Of a DNA stretch of 64,000 nucleotides, positions 30,368-37,679 are shown piece by piece; position 1 is the stretch's first letter; the number at the start of each line of letters is the position of its first letter. This DNA is from an uncultured Tenacibaculum sp. (GTDB lineage: Bacteria > Bacteroidota > Bacteroidia > Flavobacteriales > Flavobacteriaceae). The translations under genes were made by a program, and so were the position numbers. The DNA lies in assembly GCF_947502995.1 (NCBI RefSeq), contig NZ_CANNBW010000006.1, positions 1-64,000 on the forward strand, written 5' to 3'. The notes below the pieces were generated by a model. The model was given only the letters and a program-made list of their open reading frames with translations, ran no database searches and had not been told where the DNA came from.

Positions 30368-30600
30368 GGTAGTAATAAGATAAAAACCTTGCAACCCGAT
30401 TGGTGTATCGCCAATCTTGCACACAGATACCGAACGCGTCACTGACTCGAACTTAACTTGTGAAATAGGTACTATAGTACCATTTCCGGTTATACTTCTG
30501 CGAAGTGAAATAGTACTATAGTACCTATTTCACTGGAGTTGTTCAATTCAGTCTTTAGAATCGTACGAAGGGAAACTAAAAAATACATCTTATTGCTACC
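30368..30600 (+). ncRNA. Retron msr-msd RNA
   Basis: This 233-base region has the full retron layout. Repeat a1 (30368-30381, GGTAGTAATAAGAT) pairs with a2 (30587-30600, ATCTTATTGCTACC) with one G-T pair. The msr part holds stem-loops GATTGGTG/CGCCAATC (30398-30405 with 30409-30416, extended by GCAA/TTGC) and a smaller GTC/GAC-CGA/TCG structure (30431-30449). The msd part is a long hairpin (30460-30533). The reverse transcriptase starts 9 bases after a2. The first G after a1 (30391) is a candidate branching guanosine, not proven. Confidence 0.92.
30460..30533 (+). repeat. msd hairpin with 21-bp perfect stem
   Basis: Bases 30460-30480 are the exact reverse complement of 30513-30533. The 32-base top folds further: ATTTC (30482-30486) with GAAAT (30507-30511), and ACTTC (30494-30498) with GAAGT (30502-30506) around TGC. 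This is the expected template for the DNA hairpin of the msDNA. Each arm contains the self-complementary word GTACTATAGTAC. Confidence 0.95.
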
Positions 30601-30609
30601 TTTTTGTTT

Positions 30610-32109
30610 ATGAATAATTCAGCTACGAGAAAACAAGAGATTTACGATAAAATCAAAGAATCATCGAAAGATGAATATATACTTTCTGAAATGAAACGTT
30701 TAGGTTTTTGGAAAGAAGGAAGTGTAGATTTTGAAAAAGTGAATGCGTTTTTAAAAGAAGAAAGAGAGCTTTCTAATAAACTTCATAAGTTAACCAGAGA
30801 ACAAAAAAATCTTACAGATACTGAAGCTTTTATTGCTAGAAAGCATTCAGAACGAAAGAAACTGTCTAAAGAAAGACAAAAGGAAACTAAGTTAAGAAGA
30901 GAAGAGTTAAGGAGAGCAAAAGCTGAAAAGTGGAAACAAACCAAAGAAGAGGATATTATTTATTTGGGAAAAGGTTTTTCTCATCAATTAAATCATACTG
31001 ATTCAAATATTGATAGGCTTAATAAGAATGGATTACCATTATACAGCTCGGTTAAAGATTTAGCCAAGGCTATGGGGATTTCTGTTAATGAACTTAGATT
31101 TTTAGCTTTTTCGAGAAAGAATTCAAAAATTTCACATTACAAGAGATTTAAAGTAGCTAAAAAAACAGGAGGCTTCAGGTTAATTTCTGCTCCAATGCCT
31201 CGTTTAAAAAAGGCGCAACACTTTATTTTAGAAAATATTTTAAATAAAGTAACGGTACATGAAAAAGCTCACGGATGTGTCCAAAAAAGATCAATAGTTA
31301 GTAATGCGGCTTTACATGTGAATAAAGCAGTAGTTATAAATCAAGATCTTCAAAACTTTTTTCCATCAGTAACATATAATAGAATTAAGGGAGTATATAA
31401 ATCGTTAGGATATTCAGAACAATTATCTGTTGTTTTTGCATTATTATGTTCAGAACCAAAAATATTAGATATTAGTTTGCTTGGGGAAAATTATTACACG
31501 CAACGAGGCGATCGTTACCTTCCTCAAGGTTCTCCATGTAGTCCAGCTATAACTAATATTTTATGTAAAAAACTAGATTTTAGATTAGACGGACTAGCAA
31601 AAAAATATGGTTTCACTTTTTCTCGTTATGTAGATGACATTACGTTTTCAGGTGATCTTGAACAATTTCCAAATATCACAGCAGTTTTAAAATATTCTAA
31701 AAAAATAATTAGAGAAGAGAATTTTAAATTACATCCCGATAAACTTAGAGTGATGAAACAAAATCAGAGACAAGAAGTAACTGGTATTGTTGTAAATGAA
31801 AAAATAAATATTAATAAAAAATCTTTAAAAAGATTTAGAGCTTTATTATTTCAAATTGAAAATGAAGGTTTAGAGGGGAAAACTTGGAATGGTGGAGCAA
31901 ATGTTCTTGCTGAAATAGATGGTTTCGCAAATTATGTTTATCAGGTAGATAAGTTGAAAGGGGAAGTTTATAAAGAAAGAGTCAAAAATATTTTAAATAA
32001 ATATGAATATAAAGAACAACATAAAGCCAAGTTTGTAAAAGAGAAAAAAGATTCTAGATCTAAAATTGGAAGTATTTTTAAGAAGATAAGTTCTTTTTTT
32101 AAAAAGTAA
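30610..32109 (+). CDS. Retron reverse transcriptase, long N-terminus (Mx162-like)
   Basis: The ATG at 30610 is preferred to the TTG at 30604; this gives 499 residues. Retron-type RT features are NAALH (232-236, the NAxxH motif), NFFPSVTYNRIKG, PQGSPCSPAITN, catalytic YVDD (340-343) and VTG (390-392). About 170 residues precede the RT core: a charged coiled coil, then YLGKGFSHQLN and DLAKAMGISVNELRFLAF, as I recall for the RTs of myxobacterial Mx162-type retrons. It makes branched msDNA from the upstream RNA. The tail is Lys-rich. No toxin or nuclease domain is fused. Confidence 0.93.
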   Translation: MNNSATRKQEIYDKIKESSKDEYILSEMKRLGFWKEGSVDFEKVNAFLKEERELSNKLHKLTREQKNLTDTEAFIARKHSERKKLSKERQKETKLRREELRRAKAEKWKQTKEEDIIYLGKGFSHQLNHTDSNIDRLNKNGLPLYSSVKDLAKAMGISVNELRFLAFSRKNSKISHYKRFKVAKKTGGFRLISAPMPRLKKAQHFILENILNKVTVHEKAHGCVQKRSIVSNAALHVNKAVVINQDLQNFFPSVTYNRIKGVYKSLGYSEQLSVVFALLCSEPKILDISLLGENYYTQRGDRYLPQGSPCSPAITNILCKKLDFRLDGLAKKYGFTFSRYVDDITFSGDLEQFPNITAVLKYSKKIIREENFKLHPDKLRVMKQNQRQEVTGIVVNEKININKKSLKRFRALLFQIENEGLEGKTWNGGANVLAEIDGFANYVYQVDKLKGEVYKERVKNILNKYEYKEQHKAKFVKEKKDSRSKIGSIFKKISSFFKK

Positions 32110-32118
32110 TCGATTAAG

Positions 32119-32475
32119 TTAGTCCAAACGAATAGTATCTTTTATCCTAAAACAACGTTCAGAACCTAAAAAAAATGGATTTCCAAATTCCTCAGACCAA
32201 AATCCATCTAATATATCTTTCGTTAAGCATCGATATACTACTACACCTTTATAAGTAGAGGAGTCATTCCCTTCGTATTCAAAATTTATAACTAAGATAT
32301 TGTCTTTAAAAAATCCGATTCCTTTTTGTTTTTGATCGTTGTTGATTGTCCAATCTGCTAAAATCTGTTGATAATCATTTAATTTTAAAGTTAAAATACC
32401 TTTATAAGTTGAATCACTATCATTTTGATTTGAACCAATAATAGAAAAATTCCCAACAAGATCTTTTACAGTCAT
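32119..32475 (-). CDS. Small beta-rich protein of unknown function
   Basis: This 118-residue protein without a signal peptide starts MTVKDLVGNFSIIGSNQ. The strand-turn pattern with repeated STYKG words (TYKGILTLKL, STYKGVVVYRC) suggests a small beta barrel or lipocalin-like fold. It is convergent with the retron RT (9 bases between the stops). On the minus strand TATATTTG (32498-32505 on the plus strand) makes a good -7 box for it. I recognise no family. A link to the retron is only positional. Confidence 0.65.
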   Translation of the reverse strand: MTVKDLVGNFSIIGSNQNDSDSTYKGILTLKLNDYQQILADWTINNDQKQKGIGFFKDNILVINFEYEGNDSSTYKGVVVYRCLTKDILDGFWSEEFGNPFFLGSERCFRIKDTIRLD

Positions 32476-32640
32476 ATTTATTGAATAAAATAGATGACAA
32501 ATATAACGACCTATATTTAGATCTGTTTAAAGAGTGTTTATCCCCTTTTATGGGTGTAAAACTGCAATTAATCTTTAACATATGTTAATTCTATGTAAAA
32601 AAAGCTATATTCAAACGTAAATAAATCTAAAGTTGATATT

Positions 32641-32928
32641 ATGGCTAAAAACATTTACTTCTCGTTATTTTTTATTGCATTTAGTGTATCAACTTTATTT
32701 GCTCAAAATGGAGACAAAAAACAAATTAAGAATAGAAATAATATTTCAGATTCTATTAGGCCAGAATATGTTTTAAAAATTAAGTTAAAAAAAGTTCCTA
32801 ATAGTAAAAAAGTAGTAATTACTTCAATAAAATATGAAAAGAGGCAATCTCAGATATTTAAATTACTGTTAGCCCAAAAAGAAAGAATAAAAGAATTAGA
32901 AAAGAAAAATAACGTATACCAGCAGTAG
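32641..32928 (+). CDS. Small secreted Lys-rich protein, distant relative of the 34-36 kb family
   Basis: The 95-residue product has a signal peptide (residues 1-21, ending LFAQ) and a very basic mature part (VLKIKLKKVPNSKKVVI, then KERIKELEKKNN). It resembles the tandem family at 34024-35855 in size, signal peptide ending in AQ, and the pattern of basic strands (compare MNVKIKKVKHGTKDVLVKIE at 35026), but it lacks the NGVEYLE and LRFRxKR motifs. Function unknown. Confidence 0.6.
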   Translation: MAKNIYFSLFFIAFSVSTLFAQNGDKKQIKNRNNISDSIRPEYVLKIKLKKVPNSKKVVITSIKYEKRQSQIFKLLLAQKERIKELEKKNNVYQQ

Positions 32929-32960
32929 ATTAAAAAACTAAAAGAATTACTTTTGCTGGC

Positions 32961-33896
32961 ATGAAACAAACTACCAATACGATTCTAATGATTCGTCCTA
33001 TTGGTTTTAGGATGAACGAACAAACGGCAGTAAATAACTATTATCAAAAGGTATTAGATAATGTTTTGCCGTCTACAGTTAACGCAAAAGCACAACAAGA
33101 GTTCGATAATTATGTAGAGAAATTAAGAAGTTACGGAGTTAACGTAATTGTTGTTTCTGATACTGACGATTCAGACACACCAGATTCTATATTTCCTAAT
33201 AACTGGATATCTTTTCATCAAGATGGAACAGTAGCCTTGTATCCAATGTTTGCTGAAAATAGAAGATTAGAGAGAAGGGAAGATATATTAGAGATTCTTG
33301 AGGAACAAGGATTTGTGATCGAAAATGTTGTTGATTACACTTCTGCAGAAGAAGAGCAAGTGTTTTTAGAAGGAACAGGAAGCTTATTGTTAGATAGGGT
33401 GAATAAAAAAGCATATTGTGCTTTATCACCTAGGGCAGATGAAGAATTGTTTATAGAGTTTTGTGAAGATTTTGAGTATACACCAGTGGTATTTACAGCA
33501 AATCAAACGGTAAACAATGAAAGAAAAGCAATTTATCATACTAATGTTATGATGTGTTTAGCTGAAACCTTTGCTGTGATTTGTTTAGCTTCTATAGATG
33601 ATAAGAAAGAAAGAAAAAATGTCGTTAAACATTTAAAGGAAGATGGAAAAGAAGTAATAGACATTACAGAAGCTCAAGTGAATAATTTTGCTGGAAACAT
33701 GTTGCAAGTAAAAGGGAAAGATGATGAAAGATTTTTAGTAATGAGTCAAGCAGCTTTTGATTGTTTAACTAAAGATCAAGTAAACAAAATAGAAAAACAT
33801 TGCAAAATTATATCTAGTTCTTTAGATGTAATTGAAGGCTGTGGAGGCGGAAGTGCCAGATGTATGATGGCAGAAGTTTTCTTACCAAAACAATAA
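32961..33896 (+). CDS. ctlX: Citrulline-utilisation hydrolase CtlX-type (arginine deiminase superfamily)
   Basis: This 311-residue protein starts with TILMIRPIGFRMNEQTAVNNYYQ, the opening typical of CtlX-type amidinotransferase-fold enzymes. Other features are DSIFPNNWISFH, FLEGTGSLLLDR (acid residues), YHTNVMMCLAE (His) and the C-terminal nucleophile in GGGSARCMMAE. The substrate is probably citrulline, arginine or a relative. TACTTTTG at 32948-32955, only 5 bases before the ATG, would imply a nearly leaderless mRNA. A terminator follows. Confidence 0.87.
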   Translation: MKQTTNTILMIRPIGFRMNEQTAVNNYYQKVLDNVLPSTVNAKAQQEFDNYVEKLRSYGVNVIVVSDTDDSDTPDSIFPNNWISFHQDGTVALYPMFAENRRLERREDILEILEEQGFVIENVVDYTSAEEEQVFLEGTGSLLLDRVNKKAYCALSPRADEELFIEFCEDFEYTPVVFTANQTVNNERKAIYHTNVMMCLAETFAVICLASIDDKKERKNVVKHLKEDGKEVIDITEAQVNNFAGNMLQVKGKDDERFLVMSQAAFDCLTKDQVNKIEKHCKIISSSLDVIEGCGGGSARCMMAEVFLPKQ

Positions 33897-33902
33897 ACAA
33901 AC

Positions 33903-33935
33903 AAAAATCCGCTTTAATAGCGGATTTTCTTTTTC
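33903..33935 (+). terminator. ctlX terminator
   Basis: AAAATCCGCT (33904-33913) pairs with AGCGGATTTT (33919-33928) and is followed by a T-rich tract. Confidence 0.88.
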
Positions 33936-34023
33936 AGTAGATGTTAATTTTAGTGTATTTCAGATATTAATGTGACTTATGAATAAAAATGGTGTCATAA
34001 TAGTGTAATTAAAATTTATAACT

Positions 34024-34374
34024 ATGACTCTAAAAATAAAATTAATACCAGTTTTAATGTTTTCATTATTAATAGGAATGAAAACTGTAGCTGCTCAAAA
34101 AGTTGTAGTTAAAAATGGAGTAGAATACTTAGAAAAGGAAGATGTATCAGAAGATTTAAGTTCTATAGAAGCACCTAGTCAAACATTACATATTAAAGTA
34201 AAGAAAAAGAAAAACAAAAAAGTGATTAGTTCTGCTACTATTGAAAGTATTAAGAAAGTATCACAAAAAAGAAAAACAGTATTACGATTTAGAAAAAAAA
34301 GAGTAGTTAAGTCATCTAAATGCTATAAAGAGACTGAAAACAACTGTAAATCAATGAAAAAGAAAGCTGAATAA
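34024..34374 (+). CDS. Secreted basic small protein, tandem family member 1
   Basis: The 116-residue product has a signal peptide ending near VAAQ, then QKVVVKNGVEYLEKE, a SIEAPSQT turn, a run of Lys-rich segments, the shared motif LRFRKKR, and two late Cys (KCYKETENNC). The three following genes share this architecture in the same order. No known domain is seen. The mature protein would be strongly basic and exported. It might bind polyanions, nucleic acid or the cell surface, which is inference. Confidence 0.75.
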   Translation: MTLKIKLIPVLMFSLLIGMKTVAAQKVVVKNGVEYLEKEDVSEDLSSIEAPSQTLHIKVKKKKNKKVISSATIESIKKVSQKRKTVLRFRKKRVVKSSKCYKETENNCKSMKKKAE

Positions 34375-34414
34375 TTTAAAAGAGTTCGTTTATAGGTCTT
34401 TTTTTTAATTTGAA

Positions 34415-34448
34415 CCATTCATCGATACAATAGTGCGCTTTATCGATA
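34415..34448 (+). promoter_or_regulatory. Direct-repeat regulator site upstream of family member 2
   Basis: ATCGAT occurs at 34421-34426 (in CATTCATCGATAC) and again at 34442-34447 (TTTATCGATATT), exactly 21 bases apart, 60-90 bases before the start codon. The same 21-base phasing appears at 34931-34961 before the next paralogue. Such phasing is typical of LytTR-type regulators. Confidence 0.5.
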
Positions 34449-34507
34449 TTTACTTTTTTTAAGGCGATTTTTTTCGTAATTTAGATGTATCCCCAAATTA
34501 ATGAATT

Positions 34508-34864
34508 ATGTATGCTAAAAATCCCCTGTTATTAGTAGTAATCATTTTACTATTTATAAATTCCCAAGAAGCTTTTTCTCAAAAAAAAGTAGTAGTTAAA
34601 CATGGCGTAGAATACCTTGAAGATTCAGAAGAAGATGGAGGTTTAAACTCGATCACAGCACCTTCTAATACAGTTACAGTAAAGGGAAAAGCCAAAAAGA
34701 GTAAGAAATTAAGTAAGGAGGCATTAGCTATTAAAAAGTTAAGTAAAGCTTCACTTAAAAAGAAAAAATTAAGGTTTAGAAATAAGAGAAAATCCGATGC
34801 AAATAAATGTGTCAAAGATGAAAAAAAGAAGCAATGCGATTCATCTAAACCGAAGAAAAAATAA
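34508..34864 (+). CDS. Secreted basic small protein, tandem family member 2
   Basis: This 118-residue paralogue has a signal peptide ending near EAFSQ, then KKVVVKHGVEYLEDSEEDGG, a SITAPSNT turn, many Lys, the LRFRNKR motif and two Cys (KCVKDEKKKQC) before a Lys-rich end. It is closest to member 1. The putative direct-repeat operator at 34415-34448 lies upstream and a terminator follows directly. Function unknown. Confidence 0.75.
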   Translation: MYAKNPLLLVVIILLFINSQEAFSQKKVVVKHGVEYLEDSEEDGGLNSITAPSNTVTVKGKAKKSKKLSKEALAIKKLSKASLKKKKLRFRNKRKSDANKCVKDEKKKQCDSSKPKKK

Positions 34865-34865
34865 A

Positions 34866-34899
34866 TCAAAAGCTACCATAAGGTAGCTTTTTTTATTTA
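34866..34899 (+). terminator. Terminator after family member 2
   Basis: AAAGCTACC pairs with GGTAGCTTT around a short ATAA loop, followed by T residues (34869-34896). Confidence 0.85.
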
Positions 34900-34928
34900 A
34901 CGGGGTCTATTTAAGATGAAAATTAATA

Positions 34929-34962
34929 CCATTCACCGATACTAAATTTCCATTCATCGATC
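34929..34962 (+). promoter_or_regulatory. Direct-repeat regulator site upstream of family member 3
   Basis: ATTCACCGAT (34931-34940) and ATTCATCGAT (34952-34961) are repeated at a 21-base interval, 65-95 bases before the ATG at 35026, matching the arrangement before family member 2. Confidence 0.5.
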
Positions 34963-35025
34963 TTGCTGTAATCTGCTAGAAACTTAAAGTTACATTTAAG
35001 TATGTGAAACAATAATCAAAGAAAG

Positions 35026-35322
35026 ATGAGAAGAAAACTACATTTCAGAAAGATCGTACTAATTTTAACTTTAAGTATTGGAGTTGGTAATGCGCAAAAA
35101 ATAATCCAAGAAAATGGATTGGAGTATTTACAAGATAAAACTCAAGAAAGTATTAATAGTGTCGATCGACCTTCTTTCGTGATGAATGTTAAGATAAAAA
35201 AAGTAAAACATGGTACAAAAGACGTTCTAGTCAAAATTGAAAATATATACGAGCGAAAGAATGAAAAAGTATCACTCAGATATAGAAAAAAAAGACAGTC
35301 CAATTTAAAAGATAAAAAATAA
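35026..35322 (+). CDS. Secreted basic small protein, tandem family member 3
   Basis: This 98-residue paralogue has a signal peptide ending GNAQ, then KIIQENGLEYLQDKTQ, a SVDRPSF turn, MNVKIKKVKHGTKDVLVKI and the shared LRYRKKR end. It lacks the C-terminal Cys pair of the other members, so it is slightly shortened. It has a direct-repeat operator candidate upstream and its own terminator downstream. Confidence 0.72.
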   Translation: MRRKLHFRKIVLILTLSIGVGNAQKIIQENGLEYLQDKTQESINSVDRPSFVMNVKIKKVKHGTKDVLVKIENIYERKNEKVSLRYRKKRQSNLKDKK

Positions 35323-35336
35323 CAAACCAAAATATT

Positions 35337-35367
35337 CTTAAAAACCACCTAAATGGTGGTTTTTTTA
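35337..35367 (+). terminator. Terminator after family member 3
   Basis: AAAACCACC pairs with GGTGGTTTT around a TAAAT loop, followed by T residues. Confidence 0.85.
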
Positions 35368-35519
35368 TTGTGCTAAATCCATTGATTTTGTTAGGACTAG
35401 ATGATTGGTATAAGAAAAATTTATTCTTTTTTGTAAAGTTATTGAGAATTATGAGACTATTATAATAAGCATGCTGATATTAAATAATTAGAAGTTTAAC
35501 CAGATAAAAGTTAATTATT

Positions 35520-35855
35520 ATGAACTCAAAAATTAAAAATATACTAATTCCCCTAGCAGTAGTATTAGTTTTAGGTATTCAGCAATCGAAGGCACAAAAA
35601 GTAACTAAAAGTAATGGGGTAGAATACATAGAAGAGAATTCTACAGATGATTTAAGTACAATTAAATTCCCTGAAAAAAAGACTGTCAAGTCAAAAAAGA
35701 TTACTAAGAACAAAAAGGTAAATAAAAATATAAGAACAATAGCAGATCTACAAAGAATCGTACAAAATAAAAAACGATTAAGATTCAGAAATAAAAGAAG
35801 AACAGAAAATAAATGTTACAGTCACACAGATGAAACTTGTACTACAAAAGAATAA
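35520..35855 (+). CDS. Secreted basic small protein, tandem family member 4
   Basis: This 111-residue paralogue has a signal peptide ending SKAQ, then KVTKSNGVEYIEENSTDDLST, a TIKFPEKK turn, Lys-rich repeats, the LRFRNKRR motif and two Cys (KCYSHTDETC). With members 1-3 it forms a tandem array of about 1.8 kb in which each gene has its own terminator, implying separate control rather than one operon. I see no direct-repeat operator in front of this one. Confidence 0.75.
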   Translation: MNSKIKNILIPLAVVLVLGIQQSKAQKVTKSNGVEYIEENSTDDLSTIKFPEKKTVKSKKITKNKKVNKNIRTIADLQRIVQNKKRLRFRNKRRTENKCYSHTDETCTTKE

Positions 35856-35890
35856 AAAAGAGCACCCTTGGGTACTCTTTTTTTTATTTT
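35855..35890. terminator. Bidirectional terminator between family member 4 and pafA
   Basis: AAAAAGAGCACCC pairs with GGGTACTCTTTTT (one mismatch) with a T tract after it, between convergent genes. Confidence 0.82.
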
Positions 35891-37536
35891 AATGCTTTCT
35901 CAATAACCTTTCCTGTCGATCCATTTGGAAATTCAATTCTTAACAAATTAGAAATCGTAGGTGCAATATCAATCACTTCAAAATACTCTTTAGAATTTCC
36001 GTTTGAGATTCCGTTTCCATAAAATATAATAGGAACATGAGTGTCATATGAGTAACCAGAACCATGAGTAGATCCCTTCTTTGGATATATAATTGTAGAA
36101 GGATTTGGAATTAACAAAACATCTCCCGAAAATTTCTGGTTATACCCATTTTGTAAATGACTTAAAATACCAGAGTTAAATTGAGTGTTTTGCAAAGTTG
36201 AAGCCGTAATAGATTTATAAATTCCTTTGTAATTAATCACATTTTCACTAATCACTTCTGCTACTTCTTTTACAGTTAGTTTTTTCTTTTCGATATTTTC
36301 TTTGTTAAGGAATATCTGAAAATTAGATATATTTTCAATGAAATCGTTAGACTTAAAATATTTCTTAGTAATATCATTTACGTAGTCTAGAAGTTTTTTT
36401 CCGCTTAAATAATTTGCAGGAATTTTCACTGATTTTAAATAGTTAGGAACTTGAACTGCGGCATGATCTGCAGTTAAGAAAACAGTATAATTATCTTTAC
36501 CTACTTTTTCATCTAAAAATATTAATAAACTCTCTAGTTCTTTATCAAATCTAAGATATGTGTCTTCAATTTCTTTTGAATCAACTCCGAACTGATGTCC
36601 AACATAATCTGTAGAAGAATAACTTAAGGCTAAGAAATCAGTGTGTTTACCTTGTCCTAATTTTTCTCCAATAATGGCAGCTTTAGCAAAGTCAGTAGTT
36701 AAAGAGTTTCCAGCAGGGATAGCTTTTATAATGCTATAATTGTTGTTTTTACTTCTTAAGTTCGGAATGTCATGAGGAAAAACAGGGCGCCCTTCTCCCT
36801 TAAAAGTTTTTTCAAAATTATTATCGTCAGCAATACTTTCAGTATAAGTACTAATATCATAAAGAGTTTCCCAAGGTTGTTTTAAATATTCATCAGCTTT
36901 ACCAGAAGTATTAAAATCAGTAACCCATTTTGGTAATTCATTCATGTAAAAAGAAGAGGTAATCCATTCACCTTTACTACCACCATCAAACCAATATGCT
37001 GCATTAGCAGTATGTCCGGCAGGTAAAATAGCAGAACGATCTTTAATACCAATTCCTATAGTTTTACCCTGCATATTTTGAGCTAATCGTAATTGATCAG
37101 TAACAGTTGTAGTTAGCATTCTGTATGGAGATTTTTTACCTCCATCACCATCGTTACCAACAGTTTTATAATTACTGTCATCAACACAATAAATCGATTT
37201 TTTTTCAAATTTATCGTACCAGTTGTTACCAATAATTCCATGATTATTAGGAGTTGTACCTGTGTAAACAGAAGTATGTCCAACAGCTGTATATGTAGGA
37301 ATATAATTAAAATGGGCATTTTCTAAGGAGAATCCATTATTAACTAATCTTTTAAACCCACCGTTGCCATATTTACTTTCAAAACGAGTTAAATAATCGT
37401 AACGCATTTGATCCACAATAATACCTATAACCAATTTAGATTTATTAGTTGAATTATCTTTTTGTTTTTCTTTTTGATTACAACTAAAAAACAGAATAGA
37501 TAATGAAAATATAATAGGTTTTAAATAATAATTCAT
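35884..37536 (-). CDS. pafA: PafA-type alkaline phosphatase, lipoprotein
   Basis: This 550-residue phosphate monoesterase has a lipobox (ILFFSC) and the PafA features: IVDQMRYDYL (metal Asp), the Thr nucleophile segment PTYTAVGHTSVYTGT, GNNWYD, the catalytic KDRS pair and HAAVQVPNYL in the second metal site, with a final DTHVPIIFYG. Such enzymes sit at the cell surface and release phosphate from many esters in marine flavobacteria. A TAATTTTG -7 box on the minus strand (37555-37562 on plus) precedes it. Confidence 0.93.
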   Translation of the reverse strand: MNYYLKPIIFSLSILFFSCNQKEKQKDNSTNKSKLVIGIIVDQMRYDYLTRFESKYGNGGFKRLVNNGFSLENAHFNYIPTYTAVGHTSVYTGTTPNNHGIIGNNWYDKFEKKSIYCVDDSNYKTVGNDGDGGKKSPYRMLTTTVTDQLRLAQNMQGKTIGIGIKDRSAILPAGHTANAAYWFDGGSKGEWITSSFYMNELPKWVTDFNTSGKADEYLKQPWETLYDISTYTESIADDNNFEKTFKGEGRPVFPHDIPNLRSKNNNYSIIKAIPAGNSLTTDFAKAAIIGEKLGQGKHTDFLALSYSSTDYVGHQFGVDSKEIEDTYLRFDKELESLLIFLDEKVGKDNYTVFLTADHAAVQVPNYLKSVKIPANYLSGKKLLDYVNDITKKYFKSNDFIENISNFQIFLNKENIEKKKLTVKEVAEVISENVINYKGIYKSITASTLQNTQFNSGILSHLQNGYNQKFSGDVLLIPNPSTIIYPKKGSTHGSGYSYDTHVPIIFYGNGISNGNSKEYFEVIDIAPTISNLLRIEFPNGSTGKVIEKALK

Positions 37537-37679
37537 TGTTTAAATTTTGAAAAGCAAAATTAAATAATTCATTAATAAAAATAGAGCTTTAACTAGGCGT
37601 GTTAATGATTTTTTAATCTTAGAGTATAATTTATACAAATGAATATTCTTTAGTACATTAGCAAAATAAATTGTATTAG

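Noticed and set aside
30460..30533. Long inverted repeat read as an intrinsic terminator of the SWIM gene
   Set aside because: No T tract follows, and the hairpin is nested between a1 and a2 in front of the RT, as in an msd.
30604..32109. Reverse transcriptase of a group II intron or diversity-generating retroelement
   Set aside because: No maturase or endonuclease domain, no intron RNA, and no template/variable repeat pair. The NAxxH and VTG motifs and the adjacent msr-msd layout fit a retron.
25705..32109. Prophage or integrative element around the retron
   Set aside because: No integrase, tRNA attachment duplication, phage structural gene or change in base composition is visible; the flanks are housekeeping genes.
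34579..34869. Antisense ORF rich in Phe/Leu opposite family member 2
   Set aside because: It mirrors the Lys-rich codons of the sense gene. No promoter or conserved feature.
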